The position numbers and the translations under genes were made by a program. From Rugamonas sp045984285 (lineage in GTDB: Bacteria > Pseudomonadota > Gammaproteobacteria > Burkholderiales > Burkholderiaceae_D), in NCBI RefSeq assembly GCF_045984285.3, contig NZ_JBJQIK030000006.1:186001-250000 (forward strand): a DNA stretch of 64,000 nt. Reading direction: 5' to 3'. The notes under the pieces were generated by a model. The model saw only the letters and a list, made by a program, of their open reading frames with translations, was not told the origin of the DNA and searched no databases. Below, piece by piece: positions 46,259 to 55,169 of this stretch (its first letter is position 1; every line of letters starts with the position of its first letter).

Positions 46259-47155
46259 ATGGACCCGAACATGACCCAACCCGCGCTCGCTAGTGCCCCA
46301 CGGCACACCTCCGCGCCCGCACCGCGTGGCGATTCCAGCATCGGCGGCCTGCTGCTCGAATCCGGCAAGATCACGCCGGAAGCCGCAGAACGCGTGCTGC
46401 GCATGCAGAAAGACCTGGGCATCCGCTTCGGCGAAGCGGCCCAGCGCCTCGGCCTGGTAACGGAAGCCGATATCCAGCAGGTGCTGGCACGGCAGTTCGA
46501 CTATCCCTACCTGCTGCCGGGCGAGGGCAACTACTCGCCGCGCCTGCTGGCCGCCTACCAGCCCTTCAGCCCGCAGGTGGAAGCGCTGCGCGCCGTGCGC
46601 AGCCAGCTGATGCTGCGCTGGTTCGCCCGCGGCCGCAAGTCGCTGGTCATCCTGGGCGTGAATGCGGGCGACGGCGCCAGCCTGTTCGCGGCCAACCTGG
46701 CGGTGGTGTTCTCCCAGCTGGGCGAACAGACGCTGCTGGTGGACGCCAACCTGCGCACGCCGAGCCAGCACGATATCTTCGACATCAAGACGCGCCAGGG
46801 CCTGTCCGACATCCTGGCCGGGCGCGCCGAGCTGGACACGGTAAACCGCATCGAATCCTTCGTCGACCTGTCGGTGCTGCCGGCCGGCACGCTGCCGCCG
46901 AATCCGCAGGAGCTGCTGAGCCGCAGCGCCTTCGGCGAGCTGAATACGCGCCTGGAAGAACGCTACGACGTGGTGCTGTATGACGCGGCCGCCTTCTCGG
47001 CCGGTTCCGACGGCATCGCGCTGGCCGCGCGTGCCGGCGGCGCCTTGCTGCTGACTCGCCGCAACCAGACCATGCTGGCCGAGGTGCATGCGCTGAGCCA
47101 GCAGCTGCACCAGAACGGCACCCAGATCGTCGGCTCGGTGATGGTGGAATTTTGA
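46259..47155 (+). CDS. epsG: EpsG-type chain-length tyrosine kinase homologue with degenerate nucleotide-binding motifs
   Basis: A 298-residue cytoplasmic protein. Residues ~25-95 form an MshEN-like domain (LLLESGKITPEAAERVLRMQ) normal for EpsG; the rest is a BY-kinase/ParA-like domain. All three nucleotide motifs deviate: the P-loop reads GVNAGDGAS with Ala140 in place of the basic residue; Walker A' reads LLVDANLR with Asn164 for the second Asp; and Walker B is VVLYDAAAF instead of D-T/S-P. No C-terminal Tyr cluster is seen. Partner EpsF and the neighbours are intact. It may be a pseudokinase. Confidence 0.88.
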   Translation: MDPNMTQPALASAPRHTSAPAPRGDSSIGGLLLESGKITPEAAERVLRMQKDLGIRFGEAAQRLGLVTEADIQQVLARQFDYPYLLPGEGNYSPRLLAAYQPFSPQVEALRAVRSQLMLRWFARGRKSLVILGVNAGDGASLFAANLAVVFSQLGEQTLLVDANLRTPSQHDIFDIKTRQGLSDILAGRAELDTVNRIESFVDLSVLPAGTLPPNPQELLSRSAFGELNTRLEERYDVVLYDAAAFSAGSDGIALAARAGGALLLTRRNQTMLAEVHALSQQLHQNGTQIVGSVMVEF

Positions 47156-48069
47156 TGGCCGGATCCGCTAAACCGGTGATGACGCCGCCGCTGGCGCGCG
47201 CCAGCCTGCGCGAGCTGGCGCCGGAATGGCTGCCGCTGGCGCTGGGCTTCCTCGCCATGTACGTGCCGGCCTTCTGGGGCCTGCTGCACGGCATCTGGGG
47301 CAGCGAGGAGCAGGCCCACGGCCCGATCATCCTGATTCTGTCGCTGTGGCTGATCTGGCGCAGCTGGAACGAGATGCTGGCGCTGCCGCCCAAACCGGCG
47401 CCCGGCCTGGCCTGGCCGCTGCTGGTGTTCGCGCTGGTGCTGTACATGCTGGGCATGTCGCAGCAGGTGGACGCTTTCACCATTGCGTCCTTCATCATCT
47501 CGGTGGCGGCCATCCTGCTGATGAAGCGCGGCACGCCGGCCTTGCGCCTGCTGTGGTTCCCCTTCTTCTTCATGCTGTTCATGATTCCGCTGCCGGGCGC
47601 CATCGTCAGCGCGCTGACCCTGCCGATGAAGATGGCCGTGTCCTATGTGACCGAGGTGCTGCTGTATGCGGCCGGCTACCCGATCGCCCGCACCGGCGTG
47701 ATCCTGCAGATCGGCCCATACCAGCTGCTGGTGGCCGATGCCTGCGCCGGCCTGCAGACCCTGCTGACCCTGGAATCGCTCGGCCTGTTCTACCTGAATG
47801 TGGTGCGCCATACCTCGGCCTTCCGCAATATCGCGCTGGCGCTGCTGATCATTCCGATCTCGTTCACCGCGAACGTGATCCGCGTGTGCGTGCTGACGCT
47901 GATTACCTATCACTTCGGCGATGCGGCGGGGCAGGGCTTCCTGCACGGCTTCGCCGGCATGGTGCTGTTCGTCAGCGCCCTGATCCTGATCATCGCCGTG
48001 GATTCGCTGCTGCAGTGGGTGGCGCGCCGCCACCAGGCCCGCAAGGCCGCGGCAAGGAGTGCAATATGA
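47155..48069 (+). CDS. xrtB: exosortase B
   Basis: A 304-residue polytopic membrane transpeptidase-like protein. The catalytic triad of exosortases is present: Cys197 in VADACAGLQTL, Arg243 in TANVIRVCVL and His264 in GQGFLHGFAGM. Eight or so helices are predicted. It should cleave PEP-CTERM proteins (such as that at 35149) and may anchor them during or after export. The family type is judged from the neighbouring EpsL/D/E/F/G and EpsI. ATG 47155 overlaps the epsG stop by 1 bp. Confidence 0.93.
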   Translation: MAGSAKPVMTPPLARASLRELAPEWLPLALGFLAMYVPAFWGLLHGIWGSEEQAHGPIILILSLWLIWRSWNEMLALPPKPAPGLAWPLLVFALVLYMLGMSQQVDAFTIASFIISVAAILLMKRGTPALRLLWFPFFFMLFMIPLPGAIVSALTLPMKMAVSYVTEVLLYAAGYPIARTGVILQIGPYQLLVADACAGLQTLLTLESLGLFYLNVVRHTSAFRNIALALLIIPISFTANVIRVCVLTLITYHFGDAAGQGFLHGFAGMVLFVSALILIIAVDSLLQWVARRHQARKAAARSAI

Positions 48070-48749
48070 AACGTGCAGTCGTATCGAGCGTGGTGGCCGG
48101 TGTGCTGATGGCCGCCTCCGCGGTCGGCGCGCAGATGCTGGTGCCGCGCCATATGCTGGCGGACAGCCTGCCGCCGATGCAGCTGGCGGAAAGCATCCCG
48201 ACCCGCTTCGGCGAGTGGCAGGAGGAGCAGCAGGGCATGTCCGCCGTGGTCAATCCGAGCGTGGAGGCCGAGCTGCGCAAGATCTATACGCAGACGCTCG
48301 CCCGCACCTACGTGAACCGCGACGGCTACCGCGTGATGCTGTCGCTGGCCTATGGCGCCAACCAGAGCGACGGCCTGTCCATGCACTATCCGGAAATCTG
48401 CTATCCGGCCCAGGGCTTCGAAGTGACGGGCAACAGCAATGGCGTGCTGAATACGCCGCGCGGCGCGATTCCCGTCAAGCGCCTGCAGACCAACCTGGCC
48501 GGCCAGCGCTTCGAGCCCGTGACCTACTGGGGCACGGTGGGCGACAAGGTGGCGATCGGCGGCATCAACAAGAAGCTGGTTGAAATGCGTTACCGCCTGG
48601 GCGGCAATATCCCGGACGGCCTGCTGTTCCGTGTGTCCTCGATCGATACCGATCCGGCCCGCTCCTTCGCGGTGCAGGAACGCTTTGTGGCCGACCTGCA
48701 GCAGGCGCTGCCCCCGGCAACACGGCTGCGTTTCATGGGGCTGAACTGA
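48066..48749 (+). CDS. epsI: exosortase B-associated protein EpsI
   Basis: A 227-residue protein with an N-terminal signal/anchor (VVSSVVAGVLMAASAVGAQM) and an EpsI (DUF3485) domain: IPTRFGEWQEEQQ, YVNRDGYRVMLSLAYGANQS, the Cys motif MHYPEICYPAQGF and YWGTVGDKVAIGGINKKLVE. EpsI always accompanies certain exosortases, in some genomes as a fusion with them. It starts inside the xrtB stop (4-bp overlap), so the two are translated together. Confidence 0.92.
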   Translation: MKRAVVSSVVAGVLMAASAVGAQMLVPRHMLADSLPPMQLAESIPTRFGEWQEEQQGMSAVVNPSVEAELRKIYTQTLARTYVNRDGYRVMLSLAYGANQSDGLSMHYPEICYPAQGFEVTGNSNGVLNTPRGAIPVKRLQTNLAGQRFEPVTYWGTVGDKVAIGGINKKLVEMRYRLGGNIPDGLLFRVSSIDTDPARSFAVQERFVADLQQALPPATRLRFMGLN

Positions 48750-48783
48750 GGCCGCGCGCCGCAGCTTTCACTGAGGAGTCAAT

Positions 48784-49575
48784 TTGTTGAAAAAGCTGAA
48801 AAACGGTGTGCACCGTACCTGGGTGCGCTGCCGCGAACCCCTGCGCTCGATGCGCGACCTTGGCTGGTCCGCACGCAGCCGTTTCCGTGCCGCGCGCCGC
48901 TCGCCGGAGTACCAGGCCGCCTATGAAAAAGCCGAGCCGCTGGTGACGGTGTGCGTGGCGACATACAACCGCGGCGAGCTGCTGATCGAGCGCTGCCTGA
49001 AATCGCTGCTGCGCCAGGATTACAAAAACCTGCAGATCGTGGTGGTGGGCGACTGCTGCACCGACGACACGCCGGAACGCGTGGCGGCGCTGAACGACCC
49101 GCGCATCGAGTTCGTCAACCTGCAGGAACGCGGAAAGTATCCGGAGGAGCCGCGCCACCGCTGGATGGTGGGCGGTACGGTGGCCATCAACCATGCGCTG
49201 TCGCTGGCGCGCGGCGATTTCGTCACCCACCTGGATGACGACGACGAGCATGCGCCGGACCGCGTGAGCAAGCTGCTGGCGCTGGCCCGCGCCACCCGCG
49301 CCGACATCATCTGGCATCCCTTCGATTTTGAACGCGTGCCGGATGAATGGCATGTGAACCACGCACCGAAGTTCGCCATGAATAATGTGTCGACCTCCTC
49401 GGTGTTCTACCACCACTGGCTGCGGTCGGTGCCGTGGGATATCAACGCCTGGCGCTATGAAGAGCCGGGCGACTGGAACCGTTTTCGCAAGATCCGCTAC
49501 CTGGGCGTGAACGCCGTGCGTTCGCCCGACCGCCTGCTGAAGCACTACCGCGAGCGCAATCAGAAGAAAGCCTGA
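48784..49575 (+). CDS. glycosyltransferase family 2
   Basis: A 263-residue GT-A fold glycosyltransferase. After a basic ~40-residue N-terminus it shows VTVCVATYNRGELLIERCLK, VVVGDCCTDDTPERV and the metal/nucleotide motif HLDDDDEHAPDRV; the C-terminal half has YHHWLRSVPWDINAWRYEEP. It adds a sugar to the lipid-linked EPS repeat. The start is one of two consecutive TTG codons (48784 or 48787) placed after GAGGAG. The sugar specificity is unknown. Confidence 0.88.
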   Translation: MLKKLKNGVHRTWVRCREPLRSMRDLGWSARSRFRAARRSPEYQAAYEKAEPLVTVCVATYNRGELLIERCLKSLLRQDYKNLQIVVVGDCCTDDTPERVAALNDPRIEFVNLQERGKYPEEPRHRWMVGGTVAINHALSLARGDFVTHLDDDDEHAPDRVSKLLALARATRADIIWHPFDFERVPDEWHVNHAPKFAMNNVSTSSVFYHHWLRSVPWDINAWRYEEPGDWNRFRKIRYLGVNAVRSPDRLLKHYRERNQKKA

Positions 49576-49579
49576 CATC

Positions 49580-50689
49580 ATGAAAAAGATCTACGTCACC
49601 GAACCGGCCCTGCCGCCACTGGATGAATTCGTGCCCTACCTGGAGAAGATCTGGGAAAGCAAATGGCTGACCAACCAGGGGCCTTTCCACCACCAGCTGG
49701 AAGAGGAGCTGGCCGCCTACTTGGGCGTCAAGCACCTGGCCCTGTTCACCAATGCCACCATCGCGCTGGTGACGGCGCTGCAGGCGCTGCGCATTTCCGG
49801 TGAAGTGATCACCACCCCTTACTCCTTCGTGGCGACGGCGCATTCGCTGGTGTGGAACGGCATCAAGCCGGTGTTCGTCGATATCGACCCGCACACCTTC
49901 AACCTCGATCCTAAGAAGATCGAAGCCGCCATCACGCCGCAGACCACGGCCATCTTCCCGGTGCACGTGTACGGCACGCCCTGCGACGTGGACGAGATCC
50001 AGCGCATCGCCGACACCTACGGCCTGAAGGTGATCTACGATGCCGCGCATGCCTTCGGCGTGCGCACGCAGGGCCAGAGCGTGCTGAACTACGGCGACCT
50101 GTCGGTGCTCAGCTTCCATGCCACCAAGGCCTTCAATACCTTCGAGGGCGGGGCCATCATCTGCCCGGACGCCAAGACCAAGCAGCGCATCGACTACCTG
50201 AAGAACTTCGGCATTGCCGACGAAGTGACCGTGGTCGCTCCCGGCATCAACGGCAAGATGAGCGAATTCCAGGCCGCCTTCGGCCTGCTGCAGCTGAAAC
50301 ACGTGGACAAGGTGCTGGAAAAGCGCGCCGCCATCGACCGCCGCTACCGTGAACTGCTGCCCGACGTGAAGGGCATCACCGTCCCGGAACTGGCCAAGGC
50401 CGATGCGCTGAACAACTCCTACTTCCCGGTGTTCATCGAGCCCGACTACCCGCTGGGCCGCGATGAACTGTACAACTTCCTGCAGACGCAGAACATTATG
50501 ACGCGGCGCTACTTCTACCCGCTGATCACGGAGTTCCCGATGTACCGCGGCCTGCCGTCCGCCCGTCCCGACCTGCTGCCGGTGGCGCACCACGTGGCCG
50601 ACCGCGTGCTCTGCCTGCCGATCTTCCCGGACCTGCCGCTGGACCAGGTGGACCGCATCTGCGATATCCTGCGCAAAGCAGGCCGCTAA
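49580..50689 (+). CDS. DegT/DnrJ/EryC1/StrS family sugar aminotransferase
   Basis: A 369-residue PLP-dependent nucleotide-sugar aminotransferase. The PLP Lys lies in VLSFHATKAFNTFEGGAII; TNATIALVTALQAL, PYSFVATAHSLVWNGIKPVF and YDAAHAFGV are family motifs. It makes an amino-deoxy sugar, implying an amino sugar in the polymer, and the acyltransferase downstream at 50708 could N-acylate it. It is 4 bp after the GT2 gene. Confidence 0.93.
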   Translation: MKKIYVTEPALPPLDEFVPYLEKIWESKWLTNQGPFHHQLEEELAAYLGVKHLALFTNATIALVTALQALRISGEVITTPYSFVATAHSLVWNGIKPVFVDIDPHTFNLDPKKIEAAITPQTTAIFPVHVYGTPCDVDEIQRIADTYGLKVIYDAAHAFGVRTQGQSVLNYGDLSVLSFHATKAFNTFEGGAIICPDAKTKQRIDYLKNFGIADEVTVVAPGINGKMSEFQAAFGLLQLKHVDKVLEKRAAIDRRYRELLPDVKGITVPELAKADALNNSYFPVFIEPDYPLGRDELYNFLQTQNIMTRRYFYPLITEFPMYRGLPSARPDLLPVAHHVADRVLCLPIFPDLPLDQVDRICDILRKAGR

Positions 50690-50707
50690 CCAGGGGAGAA
50701 GCACAGC

Positions 50708-51286
50708 ATGTCCTTCATGACCGACGAGGAAATCGCCGCCATCGGCTTCGGCCATGTCGGCCGCAATGTGCGCATCTCGCGCAAGGCGTCCTTCCACAGC
50801 CCGGCGCGCATCCGCATCGGCGACAACACGCGCATCGACGATTTCTGCGTGCTGTCGGCGGGCGAGGGCGGCATCGAGATCGGCCGCAATGTGCATATCG
50901 CGATCCAGTCTTCGCTGATGGGCAAGGGCCGCATCACGCTGGGCGACTTCGCCAATATCTCCTCGCGCGTGGCCATCTATTCGAGCAATGACGATTACAG
51001 CGGCGAATACATGACCAATCCCACGGTGCCCGCCGAGTACACCAACATCACCAGCGGCCCGGTGAACATCGGCCGCCATGTGATCATCGGCAGCGGCTCC
51101 GTGGTCACGCTGAACGTGAATATCGGCGAGGGCGTGGCGGTGGGCGCGCTGTCGCTGGTGCGCAGCGACTGCGAACCCTTCGGCATCTATGTGGGCAGCC
51201 CGGCACGCCGGGTCAAGGACCGCAGCCGCCGCCTGCTGGACATGGAGCAGCAGCTGCTGCAGTCGGAGGCCGCGCAGGCGGCGTAA
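50708..51286 (+). CDS. hexapeptide-repeat acyltransferase
   Basis: A 192-residue left-handed beta-helix acyltransferase (SARIRIGDNTRIDDFCVLSA, IEIGRNVHIAIQSSLM, GPVNIGRHVIIGSGSVVTLN, VGSPARRVKDR). It follows the DegT aminotransferase by 18 bp, the common order for making N-acylated amino sugars such as QuiNAc- or Fuc3NAc-type residues. O-acetylation cannot be excluded. Confidence 0.88.
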   Translation: MSFMTDEEIAAIGFGHVGRNVRISRKASFHSPARIRIGDNTRIDDFCVLSAGEGGIEIGRNVHIAIQSSLMGKGRITLGDFANISSRVAIYSSNDDYSGEYMTNPTVPAEYTNITSGPVNIGRHVIIGSGSVVTLNVNIGEGVAVGALSLVRSDCEPFGIYVGSPARRVKDRSRRLLDMEQQLLQSEAAQAA

Positions 51287-51289
51287 GAG

Positions 51290-52366
51290 ATGATGGCGCG
51301 CGCAGACAGCAATAATTTCAACCCCATCCGGCTGTTCGCAGCCTGGCTGGTGCTGTTCTCGCACAGCTATCACCTGAGCGGCCAGCCTTATGCCGAGCCG
51401 CTGATGCGCCTGACCGGCAACCAGATGACCTTCGGCACCTTCGCCGTCGGCGTCTTCTTCGCCATCAGCGGCTACCTGATCACCGGCAGCGCTTACTCGC
51501 GCAGCACCCTGTGGTCCTTCCTCGACGCGCGCATCCGCCGCATCTTCCCGGCCCTGGTCGCCGTGCTGCTGCTGAGCGCCCTCGTGCTGGGGCCGCTGAT
51601 GACGCTGCTGCCCCTGTCCGACTATTTCGCCAGCAGCGCGGTCGCCACCTATGTGCTGCGCAATGCCGCCTTGTGGCGCCTGCAGTTCGAGCTGCCCGGC
51701 GTGTTCGCCGCGAATCCCTACGGCGCCGCCGTCAATGGCTCGCTGTGGACCCTGCCGATCGAATTCGGCCTTTACCTGGCGGTGGGCGGCGCCGTGTGGC
51801 TGCTGCGCCAGCTGGGGCAGGGCGGCAGCCGCGTGCTGCCCAGCATTGCGGCGGCCACGGCCTGCCTGCTGGCCTGGGGCCTGCTGCTCAGCGGCCGGAA
51901 CAGCGGCCTGTTCCTGCTGCTGCCCTATTTCATGGTGGGCGCGCTGTGCCAGCTGTGGCGCGCGCAGCTGCCGCTGCATGGCGGGGTGGCGCTCGCGCTC
52001 GGCCTGCTGTGGGCGGCCGTGACGGCGCTCGATTTGCCCGGCTTTGCCGTCGTGGCCTGCCTCGCCATCAGCTATGGCAGCCTGTGGATAGGCCGCCACC
52101 CGCGCTGGATACTGCCCTTCAGCACCGAGCGCGTGGGCGACCTGTCGTACGGCGTCTACCTGTACGCCTTCCCGCTGCAGCAGAGCCTGATCGCGCTGGG
52201 CGTGGCGGCGCCCGGCATGCTGACCCTGGCGGCAACGCCGCTGGCGCTGGCCTTCGCCTGGCTGTCCTGGCATGTGGTGGAAGAACGCTTCCTCGCGCCG
52301 CGCCGGCGCGGCTCGCACCCGGTGCCGGCGCCCTCCGTGGCGCCGCTGCAGAAAGCGGGTTCATGA
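51290..52366 (+). CDS. acyltransferase family 3 (OafA/YrhL type) membrane protein
   Basis: A 358-residue integral membrane acyltransferase. NFNPIRLFAAWLVLFSHSYH near the N-terminus carries the catalytic-type R/H motif, followed by FGTFAVGVFFAISGYLI, RRIFPALVAVLLL, NGSLWTLPIEFGLYL and about ten membrane segments, ending in a short cytoplasmic tail. It probably O-acetylates the EPS or its lipid-linked repeat. Two adjacent ATG codons at 51290 make the start ambiguous by one residue. Confidence 0.92.
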   Translation: MMARADSNNFNPIRLFAAWLVLFSHSYHLSGQPYAEPLMRLTGNQMTFGTFAVGVFFAISGYLITGSAYSRSTLWSFLDARIRRIFPALVAVLLLSALVLGPLMTLLPLSDYFASSAVATYVLRNAALWRLQFELPGVFAANPYGAAVNGSLWTLPIEFGLYLAVGGAVWLLRQLGQGGSRVLPSIAAATACLLAWGLLLSGRNSGLFLLLPYFMVGALCQLWRAQLPLHGGVALALGLLWAAVTALDLPGFAVVACLAISYGSLWIGRHPRWILPFSTERVGDLSYGVYLYAFPLQQSLIALGVAAPGMLTLAATPLALAFAWLSWHVVEERFLAPRRRGSHPVPAPSVAPLQKAGS

Positions 52367-53607
52367 GCGATTTGCGCAGGATCGCCGGCATGAGCCTGGC
52401 GCGTGGATATGGTGTTGTGCTGTCGCTGGCGACCTTGTTCGTGTCGGCGCGGCTGCTGGGACCGGAAGGGCGGGGCGAATTTGCCGCCGCCACCGCATGG
52501 GCGGCGCTGTTCGCCACGCTGTGCAACCTGAGCCTGGGGCAGGCGCTGCAGCACCGCCTGCAGGCCGCGGCCAGCAAGCCGACGCTGGCGCAGCAGCTGG
52601 GCACGCTGGGCGGCCTGGCCGCCGTGCTGTCGGCGCTGGCGCTGGGGATTGCCGCCGCGCTGTACGTGGGCACGGACGGCACGCTGTTCAGGGGCATCGG
52701 CCCGCTGGCCATGCTGCTGGCGCTGGCGACGGTGCCGCTGCTGGTGTGGGAGCAGTATGCAAGCAATATCGTGGCGGCAGCTTCGCAGACGGGGCTGCTG
52801 AACAAGGCGCAGTATGTGGGCAGGACGATCGGTTTCGCCGCCTTCTTCCTGCTGGTGATGTACCTGGGCTGGGGCGTGGCGGGCGCGCTGAGCGCGGCGC
52901 TGGTGGGCCAGCTGCTGGTGGCGCTGCTGGTGGCCTGGCCGCTGTACAAGATGGCCGGCAAGTCGCTGCACTGGCTGCGGCATGAGGTGTCGCCGCTGCT
53001 GCGTTCGGGGCTGATGATCCACCTGACCACGGTGAGCGCCTTCCTGCTGGACCAGGTGAGCCTGCTGCTGATTAACCACCACCTGAGCAAGCCGGACGTG
53101 GGTTACTACCAGCTGGCGCAGCAGATGGTGGCGCTGATGCTGATCGTGCCGCAGAGCGCGCTGATGATTGTCTACGGCGGGCTGGCGAACAGCACGCCGG
53201 ACGCCTATTGGCCACGCCAGCGCCGCCTGAACTGGCGCCTGCTGGGCGGGCTGGCGGGACTGGCGCTGGCGGCCTGGCTGCTGGCGCCGCTGGCCGTGCC
53301 GCTGGTGGCGGGCGAAGCGTTTGCGCCAAGCGTGCCGCTGTTCCGCATGCTGCTGCCGACGGTGCTGGGCATCAGCCTGTCGCTGCTGATGACGCCGCAG
53401 TGGATCAGCCGCGGCCTGCTGCGGGTGAATACGGCGCTGACCATCGCCACCAGCGTGGTGGTGGTGGGCGCCAGCTTCTGGGCCATTCCGCTGTTCGGCC
53501 TGGATGGTGCGGTGTGGGTCAGGCTTGGCGTATATGCCGTGTGGGTGCCGCTGGCACAGATTGTGTTCTGGCTCTGGTGCAATCGCCAGGCTGCAAGGAG
53601 TGAATGA
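52363..53607 (+). CDS. oligosaccharide flippase (Wzx-like, polysaccharide_synt family)
   Basis: A 414-residue membrane protein with about 12 helices (RGYGVVLSLATLFVSARLLG, GRGEFAAATAWAALFATL, HLTTVSAFLLDQVSLLLINH, YYQLAQQMVALMLIVPQSAL). It resembles MATE/MOP-type Wzx flippases that move undecaprenyl-linked repeats across the inner membrane. The ATG overlaps the acyltransferase stop by 4 bp. Confidence 0.9.
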   Translation: MSDLRRIAGMSLARGYGVVLSLATLFVSARLLGPEGRGEFAAATAWAALFATLCNLSLGQALQHRLQAAASKPTLAQQLGTLGGLAAVLSALALGIAAALYVGTDGTLFRGIGPLAMLLALATVPLLVWEQYASNIVAAASQTGLLNKAQYVGRTIGFAAFFLLVMYLGWGVAGALSAALVGQLLVALLVAWPLYKMAGKSLHWLRHEVSPLLRSGLMIHLTTVSAFLLDQVSLLLINHHLSKPDVGYYQLAQQMVALMLIVPQSALMIVYGGLANSTPDAYWPRQRRLNWRLLGGLAGLALAAWLLAPLAVPLVAGEAFAPSVPLFRMLLPTVLGISLSLLMTPQWISRGLLRVNTALTIATSVVVVGASFWAIPLFGLDGAVWVRLGVYAVWVPLAQIVFWLWCNRQAARSE

Positions 53608-55169
53608 TGCGTAAAACAATACAATTTATGCCGGCCGGGAAGATGTTCGGCCTGGCCATGGCGGGACTGGGCATGCTGGCCCTGTGCCTGCTGCTCGGCC
53701 TGATGGCCGCCGTGGTCCCGCCGGGCGGCCTGGTGCGCCTGCTGGCGGTGCCCGCGGCCGTGGCCTTCCTGATCGCGATCTGGATCATGCCGAAGCAGAA
53801 GCAGGCGCCGGGCACGCTGATGAACTGGATGCTGCTGGCCGTGCTGGTGACGGTCAACCTGTGGCCCGCCTATATCGTCAAACGGATCGGCGGCCTGCCT
53901 GCGCTGAGCCCGATCAAGCTGGCCTGGCTGGTGCTGCTGGTGGGCTGCGGCTACTTCATCCTGGCCAGCAAGGAGCCCATGCAGCGCCTGACCACGCGCG
54001 TCAAGGCCCACCCCTTCCTGATCGGCCTGGTGCCTGCGCTGCTGGTGTGGCGCATTGCGACGGCGGCGGCGGGCGAGCAGCCTTTCGCCCAGATGTTCAC
54101 CCTGACTTCCGACCTGATTTCCTGCTACATCCTGTTCTTCATCGCCGTGGCCGTGCTGCGCGACGAGAAGGACGTGCGCCGCATGCTCAGCGTGCTGCTG
54201 GTCGTGGGCCTGGTGCAGGCCTTGCTGGCCTGCTATGAATCGGCGGTCAAGCACACCCTGTTCGAACGCTTCATCCCGATGGGGACGGAGGATGCGGCCC
54301 TGCTGATCGACACGCTGAAGACCAAGTTCCGCGACGGCGCCTACCGCGCCCAGGGCACGTTCGAGCACCCGATGGTGCTGGCCGAATACATGGCCATGAT
54401 GCTGCCGCTGGCCACCGCCGTGTTCTTCGCCACGCGCGAGAAGCTGCTGCGTTATGCGGCCGTGTGCTTCATGCCGCTGGCCGTGGCCGTGATCGTGTAT
54501 TCGCGCAGCCGCTCCGGCATTACGGTGCTGATCGCCTCCGTGATCCTGGTCGGCATCCTGCTGGTGATGCCGCGCAAGCATGCGGGCGAGCATTCGCAGA
54601 AGGCGAGCCTGGTGGTGGCCATGCTGGCGATGCTGCTGCCGGTCTTCCTGCTGGCAGGCTATGCGGCCCTGCAGGAAGTGATGACCCTGGTGGCCGGCCG
54701 CACCGCGGGCGAGATGAACAGCACCATGTCGCGCGTCATCATGATGGAGCGCGGCGTGCCGCTGGTGCAGAACAGTCCCATCATGGGCTACGGCGCGGGC
54801 ATGGGGGCGATCAAGCTCGGCATGTTCGACGGTACCCGCTTCAATATCGACAACTGGTGGCTGGGCATCTCGCTGGATGCCGGCCTGCCGGGCCTGGTGC
54901 TGTCCTTCGGCTTCTTCGTGCTGGCGGCGCTGCTCGGCGTGATGACCTATTACCGCCGCGACGACCGCGCCGGCACAGTGGCCGGCATGCTGTCGATTTC
55001 GCTGTGCATGCTGATGATTACCAAGAGCGTGCTGTCGATTCCTTCCGGCTTCACGCTGGCCTATGTGCTGGTCGCCGCCCTGATCACGCTGCAGGAGCAG
55101 CCGCTGGGCGAGAGCCAGTCCAAACGTCACCGCGCCGCGTCCAACGCGCTGGCGCCGCACCCGCTATGA
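53604..55169 (+). CDS. O-antigen ligase / Wzy-type polymerase family protein
   Basis: A 521-residue polytopic protein of the O-antigen ligase/polymerase superfamily. The central part holds the characteristic periplasmic loop region (AQGTFEHPMVLAEYMAMMLP, VIVYSRSRSGITVLIASVIL, and the later loop with SPIMGYGAGMGAIKLG and DNWWLGISLDAGLPGLVL). It likely polymerises the EPS repeats, completing a Wzx/Wzy-type pathway with EpsF/EpsG. It starts at 53604 or 53607, overlapping the flippase stop; AAGGAG is upstream. Confidence 0.88.
   Translation: MMRKTIQFMPAGKMFGLAMAGLGMLALCLLLGLMAAVVPPGGLVRLLAVPAAVAFLIAIWIMPKQKQAPGTLMNWMLLAVLVTVNLWPAYIVKRIGGLPALSPIKLAWLVLLVGCGYFILASKEPMQRLTTRVKAHPFLIGLVPALLVWRIATAAAGEQPFAQMFTLTSDLISCYILFFIAVAVLRDEKDVRRMLSVLLVVGLVQALLACYESAVKHTLFERFIPMGTEDAALLIDTLKTKFRDGAYRAQGTFEHPMVLAEYMAMMLPLATAVFFATREKLLRYAAVCFMPLAVAVIVYSRSRSGITVLIASVILVGILLVMPRKHAGEHSQKASLVVAMLAMLLPVFLLAGYAALQEVMTLVAGRTAGEMNSTMSRVIMMERGVPLVQNSPIMGYGAGMGAIKLGMFDGTRFNIDNWWLGISLDAGLPGLVLSFGFFVLAALLGVMTYYRRDDRAGTVAGMLSISLCMLMITKSVLSIPSGFTLAYVLVAALITLQEQPLGESQSKRHRAASNALAPHPL

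Noticed and set aside
49442..52318. 958-residue minus-strand open frame
   Set aside because: It spans four well-supported plus-strand genes; its composition (Gln/Arg/Ala/His-rich) is typical of antisense frames.
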